64,000 nucleotides of DNA, from NCBI GenBank assembly GCA_009835325.1, contig VXWP01000046.1:22315-86314 (forward strand), written 5' to 3'. Made by a program: the position numbers and the translations under genes. Numbering within the stretch: position 1 is the stretch's first letter; the number at the start of each line of letters is the position of its first letter. Positions 32,187 through 41,173 of the stretch are shown here, piece after piece. The DNA is from Gemmatimonadota bacterium. Its GTDB lineage: Bacteria; JAAXHH01. Under the pieces are notes generated by a model. It was given only the letters and a program-made list of their open reading frames with translations, did no database searches and was not told the origin of the DNA.

Positions 32187-34019
32187 ATGAATGCGCAGGC
32201 CGTTCAGAAAATCAACGCGTGGATCGGCGACGGCACCCTTTCCCGGACGGCGGGCGAGGCTATCGTGCAGTGGCTGGACGACCCGGCCTGCGACGCCTTC
32301 GCCGGCGAGATTCGGGCCCTGGTCGATACCGGGAACACCGGCGAACTGGAAGACGCTTTTGGCACGTCCATCGCCTTCGGAACGGGCGGCATGCGTGGCC
32401 GCATGGGTCCGGGTCCGAACCGGTTCAATACCCTTACCGTGGGCGGAGCGGCACAGGGCCTGGCGCGGTATCTCCTCCGCGAGGACGGGCCGAAAGGCTG
32501 GTATACCCGAAGCCTCGGCGGTCGGACCGGCGCAGGCGTCGTCGTGGCGTGGGACACCCGGCACAACTCGGAGACATTCGCGAAGGAAACGGCCCGCGTG
32601 CTTGCCGCCAACGGCGTACCGGTGCTGATCTTCGATGGCTATCGCTCGACTCCCGCCCTGTCTTTTGCCGTCCGAGATCAGCAGGCCGCGGCCGGAGTAG
32701 TGATCAGCGCCAGTCACAATCCGCCAGTAGACAACGGTTTCAAAGTATACGGTCCCGACGGCGGCCAGGTGGTGGCGCCGCACGACGAGGGAATTACCGG
32801 GGAGATGCGCCGCGCAGAGGAGATTCGGCGCATACCGTTCGACGAGGGAATCGAGCGGGGCCTGATCCGGACCGTCGATCCGCAGGTGGACGCCCGGTAT
32901 GGCGCCGTGCTTTCGGACCTGTCGCTGGACGATGCGCGGGACGTGCAAGTAGTGTATACACCACTGCACGGCGTGGGCATGACCTCGGTCGCCGCTGCAC
33001 TGGAAGAACTGGGCTACCAGGACGTGCACTACGTAGACGAGCAGGTCGTGCCGGATGGCGCGTTCCCCACGCTAGAAGGCGGTATCGCGAATCCGGAGAA
33101 ACCGTCGGCCTTCAAACTGGGCATTCGAAAGGCCGCTGAAAACGGCGCCGACCTCGTGCTGGCCAGCGACCCTGACGCCGACCGAGTCGGCTGCGCGCTT
33201 CCGTTGCCTGACCGGGGTTGGGAGGCGGCGGAAGAGGATCTCGTACTGAACGGCCACCAGATCGGCGTCCTACTCTGCCACTATGTGCTCAGCAGGAAAC
33301 AGGCGGCGGGTACACTGCCCCCGAGGGGGCTCTTCTGCAAGACGGCGGTGACCTCCGACCTGGCCGCGATCATCGCCCGGTCCTGCGGCCTGGAAGTCGT
33401 GGACGACCTTCCCGTCGGTTTCAAGCACGTCGGCGCGGCCATCGATCGAATGCCGGCGGACATGACTTTCGTGTTCGGCACGGAGGAAAGCCACGGTTAC
33501 CTGGCGGACGCGCGGCTCCGGGACAAAGAGGCTGCCACCGGCATCCTTCTTGCCGAGTACGCCGCCCGGGCGAAGCGAGAAAACCGGACCCTGCGCGACG
33601 AACTGGACGACATCCACCGTCGGTACGGGTATTTCAGGGAAGTTCAGCGGTCGGTCGCCCTTCCAGGCACGGAAGGCACGCGGAGGATCGTAGACCTCAT
33701 GGCCGCCCTGCGCGCTAAACCGCCTCGACAGATAGGCGGACGGGCCGTATGCCGCGTGATCGACCGTCTGAGCGGCCAGTCGCGTGACCTGCGTACGGGT
33801 ACGACCGGCCCCGTCGCAGGCGAACGGGTGAATATCCTGGTCTTCACCTTCTCGGAAGCCGGCCACACACGGGTGATCGTGCGCCCATCGGGTACCGAGC
33901 CCACGATCAAGTATTATGTTTCCGCGTCATCGGTCGACATGGACGGTACCCGGGGATTGATCGACAGCCTGGCGGAGTCCGTGCTCGACGCAATAATCGA
34001 ATGGTGCGAAGGCGTATAA
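32187..34019 (+). CDS. Phosphoglucomutase/phosphomannomutase (alpha-D-phosphohexomutase)
   Basis: The 610-residue enzyme interconverts hexose 1- and 6-phosphates through a phosphoserine. The catalytic loop is VISASHNPPVDNGFKVYG, the metal loop SDPDADRVG, the sugar loop FGTEESHGY and the phosphate-binding loop VRPSGTEPTIKYY; all four are intact. Length fits the PGM2-like group. The start ATG 32187 has GGTGGAG 8 nt upstream. It could feed sugar-phosphate released by glycan catabolism or supply RmlA substrate (inference). Confidence 0.93.
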   Translation: MNAQAVQKINAWIGDGTLSRTAGEAIVQWLDDPACDAFAGEIRALVDTGNTGELEDAFGTSIAFGTGGMRGRMGPGPNRFNTLTVGGAAQGLARYLLREDGPKGWYTRSLGGRTGAGVVVAWDTRHNSETFAKETARVLAANGVPVLIFDGYRSTPALSFAVRDQQAAAGVVISASHNPPVDNGFKVYGPDGGQVVAPHDEGITGEMRRAEEIRRIPFDEGIERGLIRTVDPQVDARYGAVLSDLSLDDARDVQVVYTPLHGVGMTSVAAALEELGYQDVHYVDEQVVPDGAFPTLEGGIANPEKPSAFKLGIRKAAENGADLVLASDPDADRVGCALPLPDRGWEAAEEDLVLNGHQIGVLLCHYVLSRKQAAGTLPPRGLFCKTAVTSDLAAIIARSCGLEVVDDLPVGFKHVGAAIDRMPADMTFVFGTEESHGYLADARLRDKEAATGILLAEYAARAKRENRTLRDELDDIHRRYGYFREVQRSVALPGTEGTRRIVDLMAALRAKPPRQIGGRAVCRVIDRLSGQSRDLRTGTTGPVAGERVNILVFTFSEAGHTRVIVRPSGTEPTIKYYVSASSVDMDGTRGLIDSLAESVLDAIIEWCEGV

Positions 34020-34123
34020 CAGTCCTGCCTGGACCCACTCGAACCCGGTCGAAATCTGTCGCGTCCCTGGGCAGCACCCGGCCCCGAACAGGATAAACAA
34101 CCCATCTCGAAAGGCATCGATCC

Positions 34124-35230
34124 ATGCGCATCATCGACTCTGGCGTACTCAGCCGTAGCGTATCCGGCACCGACCGCGCAAACCTTACATTTCCAGCCGT
34201 CCTATGCAAGTCCGACGGTACGTTGATCGCCACCTGGCACAGCGGCACGACCAAGGACTGCGCGGACGAAGTAATTGAAGTCAGCCGGTCCTCCGACCTC
34301 GGGCGGACCTGGACCGCACCCGAACGGCCCTTCGAGTGCCCGGCCCTCCGCGGCGTCCGGGGATCGGTCAAGATCGTCTACCTCACGGAACTGGCGCCCG
34401 GCCGGATCATCGCCGCGTCCATGTGGATCGACCGCGAGACCTATCCCGACGCCCCTGGGCTTTTCAACCCGGAGACCGAGGGATGCGTGCCCATGTCGAT
34501 CCTCCTTGCGGACTCCGAAGACAGCGGAGATACCTGGACCGCGTGGCGCGAAGTGCCCATGCCGGAAGAGATCGGGCCCGCGAGCCTGACCAATCCGATC
34601 ATGCAACTGCCGGACGGCACCCTGGTTATGACCATCGAGACCAACAAGCACTATCTCGACTCCTCGAAATGGTATCAGCGGGTCGTCGCATTTCACTCCA
34701 CGGACGGTGGGATGACCTGGGGTGAGCCGGTGGATATCGGGTACGATCCGACGGGCCTGATCTTCAACTGGGACCTGAGGTCGGCGGTCGCGCCGGACGG
34801 CCGAATCGGCGCATTCGCGTGGACCTACAACACCGAAACAGAGTCCTACCTGAACATCCATCGGCGCATCAGTTCCGACTGCGGCCGGACCTGGTCGGAC
34901 CCGGAGGACATCGGCGTCACCGACCAGGCGGCCCATCCCGCGGTGCTGCCGGACGGCCGCGTCGTCCTTGCCTGGGTGGACCGCTTCAACGACCAGTCCA
35001 TCAAGGCCCGCGTCGCGCCGTCCATCGACGGCGTCTTCAGACCGGAATCCGAGGTGACCCTGTACACCCACGAGGCGCCGAAGGAAGATCCCAAGGGCGC
35101 CCTGGGTTTCTCGGTGTGGTCCTTCGGACTGCCCTATGCGGAAGCCCTGTCCGACGGCACGGTCCTGGTGGCCTACTACGCGGGAACCGAAGACGCCATG
35201 GATGTCCTCTGGACCCGGCTTGCCCCCTGA
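34124..35230 (+). CDS. Sialidase/BNR-repeat family protein
   Basis: This 368-residue beta-propeller has at least three Asp-box motifs, SSDLGRTW, STDGGMTW and SSDCGRTW, spaced about 75-130 residues apart as in sialidase-like propellers. The RIP motif of true neuraminidases is not obvious, so catalytic activity on sialic acid is uncertain. No signal peptide is seen. GAAAGG lies about 9 nt before ATG 34124. It ends 7 nt before the FtsX-type permease gene. Confidence 0.83.
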   Translation: MRIIDSGVLSRSVSGTDRANLTFPAVLCKSDGTLIATWHSGTTKDCADEVIEVSRSSDLGRTWTAPERPFECPALRGVRGSVKIVYLTELAPGRIIAASMWIDRETYPDAPGLFNPETEGCVPMSILLADSEDSGDTWTAWREVPMPEEIGPASLTNPIMQLPDGTLVMTIETNKHYLDSSKWYQRVVAFHSTDGGMTWGEPVDIGYDPTGLIFNWDLRSAVAPDGRIGAFAWTYNTETESYLNIHRRISSDCGRTWSDPEDIGVTDQAAHPAVLPDGRVVLAWVDRFNDQSIKARVAPSIDGVFRPESEVTLYTHEAPKEDPKGALGFSVWSFGLPYAEALSDGTVLVAYYAGTEDAMDVLWTRLAP

Positions 35231-35237
35231 GGCGACC

Positions 35238-37640
35238 ATGATCGGACACTACCTCCTCACCGCCTGGCGGAACATCCTCGCGTCCCGGTCCCACGCGGCG
35301 ATCAACGTGATCGGGTTCGCCATCGGCATGGCCTGCTGCCTGGTCATCCTCCTGTACATCCGCGACGAGCTGAGCTACGACCGGCACAATACGCGGGGAG
35401 ATCGCATCTACCGTGTGGTGACGGACCGCACGGCGCGGACACCCGGCATCCTGGCCGACTTCATCGGCAACCAGCTACCCGAAGTGGAGGAAGTGCTGCG
35501 TATTCGGGCGACGGTGGGGACCTGGCTGTTCACAACCGATGAAAGACAATTCTACGAGCAGCGGGTCTACTGGGCGGACGGCAACCTCTTCGACGTGTTC
35601 GATGTGCCCCTGGTGCGCGGCAATCCGGAAGCCGCGCTCACGGCGCCGAATACGATGGTCATCAGCGCCTCCATGGCCCGCAAGTACTTCGGGGATGCCG
35701 ACCCCATCGGCAAAACGATCACCGGTGACCACCTCTTTCCCTTCACGATTACCGCGATCATGGAGGACCCACCGCCCTATGCCCATTATCACCCCGATTT
35801 CTACGTATCCATCGCCACCACGACGGGGCGGGGCGATCCGATCCGCCTGCTGACGAACTGGGCCAACAGCCAGTACTACACGTACCTGATTCTTCCGGAA
35901 GGCGCTTCACCCGGCGGGATCGGCGCTCTGTTGCAGGCACGGCTGGATGAACATGTCGACGCCTCCGAACGGGCAACGGCCTTTACGCACACCTATACCC
36001 TGCAGCCGCTTTTCGACATCCATCTCTATTCACAACTGGAGCTGGAAATGGAGGGAAGCGGCGACGTCTCGTTCATCTGGATGCTGATCGCCATCGCGAT
36101 GTTCATCCTGATGATCGCCTGCATGAATTTCACGAACCTGGCGATCGTCCGGTCCATTACCCGCGCCCGTGAAATCGGCATGCGCAAAGTCTCCGGAGCT
36201 ACGCGGGGCCAGATCGTCCGGCAGTTCCTGGGCGAAACCATACTCCTGAGCGCCGTCGCGTTCCTCGTTGCCCTGGCCGCCGTCTGGGTGATCCTGCCCG
36301 TGTTCAGGTCCATGACGGGTCATGTGCTTTCCATGCCCGCACTGGAACCCTGGTCCGTGCTGGGCGGCACGGTCATCGTCCTGGCCGCCGGCGTCCTCGC
36401 CGGCGCCTACCCCGCCCTGCTGCTGTCCCGGATCAGTCCCGCGGCGATCTTCCGCGGTCCCTCGAGTACAGGTGCCGTGAACCTGCGTAAAGCCCTCGTG
36501 ATCGTGCAGTTCACCATGGCCATCCTGCTGATGATCGGCACGGGAACGGTATACCTGCAACTGGAGTACATGCGGGAAAAACACCTGGGTTTCGAGAAGG
36601 AACACGTGGTGATCCTGCCCGACCTCGAAGGCATGGACTTCGACTTGATCCGGGACCGGTACCCGCAGCATGCCGGGGTAGTCAGCGTCTCCGGGGCGAA
36701 CTACATGCCCGGCCGCGCGGCCGGCCGCGGGAGGCTGCCCATCCTTCCCGTCGGCCGCGTCGACGATCCGTCGGCGGGTACCGTGGAGATGCAGCATATC
36801 CATACCGAAGGGGGCATGGTCCGGACGCTTCGCCTTTCCTTGCTGGAAGGCAGGGACATCTCGTGGGAACGGGACTTCGAGTGGGTTGAGGGTCCGGACG
36901 GAGATGGGTGGGGGAGATCGACCGGAAGTCTCCTCAACGTGGAGGCGGTCAGGCGCCTGGGATGGGGTTCACCCGGAGAGGCCATGAATCAGTTTGTACG
37001 AATGAGGAACAATGAGTTGCAGGTTGTCGGGGTGGTGGGCGACTTCCACTTAAGGACCCTGCACGAGCGGATCGAACCGGTGATCTTCACCTTCGGCGGC
37101 TCCGGCTACTGGGCCGTGCGGTTCGTTCCCGGCGATCCCGGCGAGACCCTGCGGGACCTGGAATCCATGTGGAAGGCATCCATGCCGGAAATCCCCTTCA
37201 CCTACTCGTTCCTCGACCAGGACGTGGACCGGCTCTATCGTTCGGATCAGTTGCTGGGCCGACTCGTGACCATGTTCGCCGGCCTGGCAGTCTTCACCGC
37301 GTGCCTCGGCCTGTTCGGGCTCGCGGTCTTCACGGCAAAACAGCGTACGAGGGAGGTGGGCATACGAAAGGCCCTCGGCGCATCGGCACGTCAACTCGTC
37401 CTGCTGCTTTCCAGGGAGTACACCGTCCTCGTGGTCATCGCGAACGTCATCGCCTGGCCGGTGGCCTACTACGTCATGCAGCAGTGGCTTAGGCAGTACG
37501 CCTACCATACCGAGGTCTCGCTGCTGCTGTTCCCCGCGGCCGGTCTGCTCGGGCTGTTGATCGCGTGGTTGACGGTCAGTTCGCAGACGCTGCGGACCGC
37601 CGCCACGAACCCGGTCGAATCGCTCCGACGCGATCAATAG
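35238..37640 (+). CDS. ABC transporter permease with two FtsX domains (MacB-like core)
   Basis: The 800-residue inner-membrane protein has an N-terminal TM (about residues 20-42), a large periplasmic MacB-like domain, three TMs with MRKVSGATRGQIVRQFLGE, a second periplasmic domain and a C-terminal FtsX unit with GIRKALGASARQLVLLLSRE. The REIGMRK/REVGIRK motifs are diagnostic. Such proteins transmit mechanical force for export or lipoprotein handling. No ATPase gene is adjacent. Start ATG 35238 begins MIGHYLLTAWRNI; the long frame upstream overlaps the BNR gene and is not real. Confidence 0.9.
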   Translation: MIGHYLLTAWRNILASRSHAAINVIGFAIGMACCLVILLYIRDELSYDRHNTRGDRIYRVVTDRTARTPGILADFIGNQLPEVEEVLRIRATVGTWLFTTDERQFYEQRVYWADGNLFDVFDVPLVRGNPEAALTAPNTMVISASMARKYFGDADPIGKTITGDHLFPFTITAIMEDPPPYAHYHPDFYVSIATTTGRGDPIRLLTNWANSQYYTYLILPEGASPGGIGALLQARLDEHVDASERATAFTHTYTLQPLFDIHLYSQLELEMEGSGDVSFIWMLIAIAMFILMIACMNFTNLAIVRSITRAREIGMRKVSGATRGQIVRQFLGETILLSAVAFLVALAAVWVILPVFRSMTGHVLSMPALEPWSVLGGTVIVLAAGVLAGAYPALLLSRISPAAIFRGPSSTGAVNLRKALVIVQFTMAILLMIGTGTVYLQLEYMREKHLGFEKEHVVILPDLEGMDFDLIRDRYPQHAGVVSVSGANYMPGRAAGRGRLPILPVGRVDDPSAGTVEMQHIHTEGGMVRTLRLSLLEGRDISWERDFEWVEGPDGDGWGRSTGSLLNVEAVRRLGWGSPGEAMNQFVRMRNNELQVVGVVGDFHLRTLHERIEPVIFTFGGSGYWAVRFVPGDPGETLRDLESMWKASMPEIPFTYSFLDQDVDRLYRSDQLLGRLVTMFAGLAVFTACLGLFGLAVFTAKQRTREVGIRKALGASARQLVLLLSREYTVLVVIANVIAWPVAYYVMQQWLRQYAYHTEVSLLLFPAAGLLGLLIAWLTVSSQTLRTAATNPVESLRRDQ

Positions 37641-37714
37641 ACTTTATTGCGAACCGTCCCGGTACCGGAAACCGGTCCCTCATCGATAACCAACCTGCAA
37701 GTAAGGTCTACAGG

Positions 37715-38356
37715 CTATTCGAAGAGCAGTCCGATACCCGCCGCGATGTATTCCGGGGTGTCGCTCGGATGGAACCGGTAGCGCAGCCGACCCTCCCGGT
37801 CCACGAGGAACAGGGTGGTCGTGTGGGCTACCAGGTAATGGCCCGTCTCGTTCGGCTCCTGGTACTTGTACAGCACGCCGTAGCGTTCGGCGACCGCGTC
37901 GATCTCCTCCCGCGATCCCGTGAGACCGCGGACGTCCACCGTGGAGAAATAAGCCAGGTATTCCCTGAGCTGCTTCGGCGTGTCGCGCGAAGGATCGACA
38001 GTGATGTATATCGTACGCACGCGCTGGCCGGGTTCGAGATCGAGCACGTCGTAGACAGCCGCCAGCTTGGAAAGCATGAGCGGACAGGCGTCGGGGCAGT
38101 AGGTGTAGCCGAAGAAGATCAGGAAGGCGTCGCCGCGGTGCTCGGCCAGGTCGAACGACTCCTCGTCCTGGTCGGTGAGCGTGAAATAGCCGCCGAACCG
38201 TTCGCCGTAGTCCAGCAGTTCGGGGATGTCGATCTGCGGCGGTGGCGGCGGTTCGGTGCGGCATCCTGGAATGACCAGGGTGGCTGCGGCGACCAAGGTA
38301 GCCAGACCGCTGAGGATCGTAATCGTCGAATGATAAAAAGGCGTCTTTGTACCCAA
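37715..38356 (-). CDS. SCO1/SenC/PrrC-family copper-binding protein
   Basis: The 213-residue thioredoxin-fold protein has an N-terminal membrane/lipoprotein signal (LVAAATLVIPGC, Cys32). Copper ligands are the two cysteines of TYCPDACP and the histidine of LVAHTTTLF. SCO proteins deliver copper and reduce the CuA site of cytochrome oxidase subunit II. It is the last gene of a three-gene minus-strand run with PCuAC and a cytochrome c, supporting that function, although no oxidase genes are in the window. Confidence 0.93.
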   Translation of the reverse strand: MGTKTPFYHSTITILSGLATLVAAATLVIPGCRTEPPPPPQIDIPELLDYGERFGGYFTLTDQDEESFDLAEHRGDAFLIFFGYTYCPDACPLMLSKLAAVYDVLDLEPGQRVRTIYITVDPSRDTPKQLREYLAYFSTVDVRGLTGSREEIDAVAERYGVLYKYQEPNETGHYLVAHTTTLFLVDREGRLRYRFHPSDTPEYIAAGIGLLFE

Positions 38357-38394
38357 TGGAATACCTTTAGATCAACTGCACAAAATGAACGCAC

Positions 38395-38844
38395 CTACGG
38401 ACGGCTCTTCAGCACCTCGGCCGTGACGGTCCGTGCCGACTGATCGTCGAAGCGCAGCGTTAGCGTAACCTCTTCCCCTTCCTCCAGCGGGTTGCTTACA
38501 CCGAATAACATGATGTGGTTGCCGCCAGGCTCCAATGCCGCCTCGCCTTGCGCCGGAACCACCACGCCTTCGATCTTATCCATCTCCATCATATCGTCGA
38601 CCTGGCGCATGGCATGCAGCTCCGTGTATGCCGCGGCCGGAGTCTCAACGGACAGCAGTTCCCTGGGCTGGTCCGACCGGTTCCGGATCACCAGGTAGGC
38701 GGCGGTGACGTCCCTGTTCGGCGGCGTAGCCCGGACCCAGGCGCCGTCGATCTCCAGGTCGTCCGCCGGCTGGCAGCCGGCCGTGATGATCACCATCAAT
38801 ATCCAGATTCCGAAAATACACCTGTGACAGGTCTTGTTCGCCAT
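38395..38844 (-). CDS. PCuAC-type periplasmic copper chaperone
   Basis: This 149-residue lipoprotein (lipobox ITAGC, Cys24) carries the PCuAC copper pattern HxM-x10-type with later HxM: ELHAMRQVDDMMEM and PGGNHIMLFG. PCuAC hands Cu(I) to SCO or directly to CuA in oxidase assembly. The gene lies 38 nt upstream of sco and 20 nt downstream of the cytochrome c gene on the same strand, a coherent copper-delivery set. Confidence 0.92.
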   Translation of the reverse strand: MANKTCHRCIFGIWILMVIITAGCQPADDLEIDGAWVRATPPNRDVTAAYLVIRNRSDQPRELLSVETPAAAYTELHAMRQVDDMMEMDKIEGVVVPAQGEAALEPGGNHIMLFGVSNPLEEGEEVTLTLRFDDQSARTVTAEVLKSRP

Positions 38845-38864
38845 ATCGAGTACCAGGGTTCAGG

Positions 38865-39473
38865 TTAAGGCGCATCCGCAGGCGGCTTGTAGAATGAAGG
38901 CGCGTCCGCAGGCGGCTGAAGCGACGCCACGTACATGGCGATCTTGAAGCGCTCTTCGTCCTTGATATGGGGAAAGGGCACCATGGACGGGCTGTCGGGC
39001 ATGCCTTCCCTGAGCGTGCGGGCGATCGTGACCACGTCGCGTCCGATACGGTAGGCCCCCGGGTCCCGGAAATCGCGCGGTGGAGGTTTCAACGTGTAGG
39101 AGATCGGGCCGTCGCCATGGCCGTCCATACCGTGGCACACGGTGCAGCCGTACCGGGCATACAGCGCCTTTCCGTCCTGCACGAACTCCCAGGGGATCTC
39201 GTGAAAGCCGATCGTCCCCGGCGTGATCGTGCCTTCGACCAGCTGGGCCATGAACGCCCGGGCAACGGCCTCCCTGTCATCTGGGTCCGCTGGTTCCGAG
39301 TCCGAACCGGACGAGCCGCATCCAGTGTAAAGGAGCACCAGCACGACGACGAACCATGGGCCGCCTCGAAGCCATCTGACGCTCCGAAGCCATGGACTGC
39401 CCCTGCGCCACAGGCTGCCCCGAAGCCGCAGCGCTCGAGCCGGCTTCAACCACGTTGTCCCAGCCGAAAACAT
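38865..39473 (-). CDS. Class I c-type cytochrome lipoprotein
   Basis: The 202-residue product has one haem site, YGCTVCHGMDGHGDGP (CxxCH), with a likely distal Met in DSPSMVPF. Upstream lies VVVLVLLYTGC, a lipoprotein-type signal. The first 40 residues are an odd Arg/Trp/Leu-rich repeat (LWRRGSPWLRSVRWLRGG), so the true start may be a GTG just before the hydrophobic segment. The C-terminus holds a 10-residue duplication (PPADAP twice). It heads the PCuAC-SCO operon and may carry electrons to an oxidase. Confidence 0.85.
   Translation of the reverse strand: MFSAGTTWLKPARALRLRGSLWRRGSPWLRSVRWLRGGPWFVVVLVLLYTGCGSSGSDSEPADPDDREAVARAFMAQLVEGTITPGTIGFHEIPWEFVQDGKALYARYGCTVCHGMDGHGDGPISYTLKPPPRDFRDPGAYRIGRDVVTIARTLREGMPDSPSMVPFPHIKDEERFKIAMYVASLQPPADAPSFYKPPADAP
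38867..38917. repeat. 30-bp duplication at the 3' end of the cytochrome c gene
   Basis: AAGGCGCATCCGCAGGCGGC at 38867 recurs as AAGGCGCGTCCGCAGGCGGC at 38897. The 30-bp period adds ten residues to the C-terminus of the protein and lies right at its stop codon. Confidence 0.75.
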
Positions 39474-39543
39474 GGTTCTATCCTATGGGAATTCCGTCGC
39501 ACTGTCAACGACTACCGCCCTCGTATTCACCACCGGATCGGGT

Positions 39544-39620
39544 GGTCCGGGGCGGCGGGAGACGATGGTCCGGCGCGTCGGCAGAGGTTGGTCCGGAGCG
39601 CCGGCGGACGATGGTCCGTA
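39544..39620. repeat. 23-bp imperfect tandem repeat array
   Basis: GGTCCGG marks units starting at 39544, 39567, 39590 and (GGTCCGT) 39613, an exact 23-bp period. Units share a following G/C-rich part and a GACGAT-like end. The array sits between the divergent cytochrome c and ampG-like genes. Confidence 0.8.
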
Positions 39621-39731
39621 CCCCCGCAATTCAATTGACGATGCATGAGGGGGTGCATACATTTCCGTCGTCTTCAACGCCCCATCCCACCCACGGCCGG
39701 ACCGGGCACGCACCGCAACCGGGGAGAGACC

Positions 39732-41150
39732 TTGCGAAGCTTCAGGGAATCGCTGTCGATCTACTTCGAGCGCCGCATGGCCCGCATACTGCTGCTCGGG
39801 ATCATCAGCGGATTCCCCTGGGTGCTCATCGGCAGTTGCCTCAATCTCTGGTTGAAAGATGACGGGCTTTCCCGCACGGCCATAGGCTGGGCCAGCCTGA
39901 TCTTCGGCGTGTACGCCTTCAACTTCCTTTGGGCGCCGCTGATCGACCGTATCCGGTTGCCGTTGCTGACGGGATGGCTCGGCCACCGGCGGGCCTGGAT
40001 CGTTACGCTTCAGGCCGTCATCCTGGCGTGCCTGGCGCTCTGGAGCCTCGCCCATCCGACGGCGGATCTCAGCGTTGTCGTAGCGATCGGACTCGTCATA
40101 GCCATCGCGTCCGCCACCCAGGACATCGCGATCGACGCGTTGCGCATCGAGCAGATCGGCACGTCGGAATCGGAATCCATGGCCGCCGGCGCGGCCACGG
40201 CCGTCGTCGGGTGGTGGACGGGGTTCAAACTCGGCGGCGTGATCGCCCTGGAGACCGCGCAGGCCTTGCAGGCCGCCGGCGTCGAAGACTACTGGCAGAC
40301 CACCTTCCTCTGTCTCGGGGCGGTGGTCATTCTCTGCAACATCGGCCTCGCCTTCGTCCGGGAGTCCACCGCCGCCGATCGCATCGCGGCACAGGCCGAG
40401 GACGACGAACGGATTGCCTCCGGCCTGGCGCTGCCGAGTGGGTTTGGGCGGGTCGTCGCCTGGTTCGCGGGTACCGTGGCCAATCCGTTGACGAGCTTCT
40501 TCCGGCGCAACGGATTCGCAATCGCCGCCGCCGTGCTCGGATTCGTCTTCCTGTTCAAGATCGGCGAAGCGTTCCTGGGCCGCATGTCCCTCATCTTCTA
40601 CCGGGAGATCGGATTCAACCTGTCGGACATCGCCCTCTATTCCAAGGGGCTGGGCTGGGTCGTCACCGTGGCCTTCACCGTGCTGGGCGGTTTCTTCGCC
40701 ATTCGGGTCGGACTGGTGCCGGCCATGTTCGCGGCGGGGGTCGCCATGGCGGCCACCAATCTGCTTTTCGCTACCCTGGCCTGGACGGGCAAGTCCGAGT
40801 TGATGTTCGCGACCGCCGTCGTGGCGGACGACATTACGGGCGCCTTCGCGACAGTCATATTCGTAGCCTTTATCTCGATGCTCGTCGACCGGACCTATAC
40901 GGCCACGCAATACGCGCTGCTGGCCTCGATCGGTACGGCGGGGCGAACCCTCTTCGCGGCGTCCTCGGGCGCGATGGTCGACTGGCTCGATGGCGACTGG
41001 GGGACCTTTTTCATCATCACGGCGCTTATGGTGGTCCCCTCTCTCGCGTGTCTCTGGGCCATCCGGACCAGGCTGAGGGACCTGCTCGCCGGCAAGCGCG
41101 TGCGTATTTTCGGCAAGTCCATGCAGGAAGAACCCGAAGAAGCGACCTGA
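39732..41150 (+). CDS. ampG: AmpG-like muropeptide/MFS permease
   Basis: The 472-residue major-facilitator protein has about 12 membrane segments. FPWVLIGSCLNLWLKDDGLSRT, FLWAPLIDRIRLP and AIASATQDIAIDALRIE are hallmarks of AmpG, the importer of anhydro-muropeptides. With MurU and AmgK in this window it supports a wall-recycling route. The start is TTG 39732, with GGGGAGAG just upstream; the ATG at 39645 would add residues unlike the family. The substrate is inferred from family and genome context. Confidence 0.88.
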   Translation: MRSFRESLSIYFERRMARILLLGIISGFPWVLIGSCLNLWLKDDGLSRTAIGWASLIFGVYAFNFLWAPLIDRIRLPLLTGWLGHRRAWIVTLQAVILACLALWSLAHPTADLSVVVAIGLVIAIASATQDIAIDALRIEQIGTSESESMAAGAATAVVGWWTGFKLGGVIALETAQALQAAGVEDYWQTTFLCLGAVVILCNIGLAFVRESTAADRIAAQAEDDERIASGLALPSGFGRVVAWFAGTVANPLTSFFRRNGFAIAAAVLGFVFLFKIGEAFLGRMSLIFYREIGFNLSDIALYSKGLGWVVTVAFTVLGGFFAIRVGLVPAMFAAGVAMAATNLLFATLAWTGKSELMFATAVVADDITGAFATVIFVAFISMLVDRTYTATQYALLASIGTAGRTLFAASSGAMVDWLDGDWGTFFIITALMVVPSLACLWAIRTRLRDLLAGKRVRIFGKSMQEEPEEAT

Positions 41151-41173
41151 TCACCGAACCATGGAGGCTATAC

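Noticed and set aside
37715-39473. Denitrification or nitrous-oxide reductase accessory cluster
   Set aside because: SCO, PCuAC and cytochrome c also occur with nos genes, but no nosZ, nosD or nosL is seen. Oxidase copper supply is the simpler reading.
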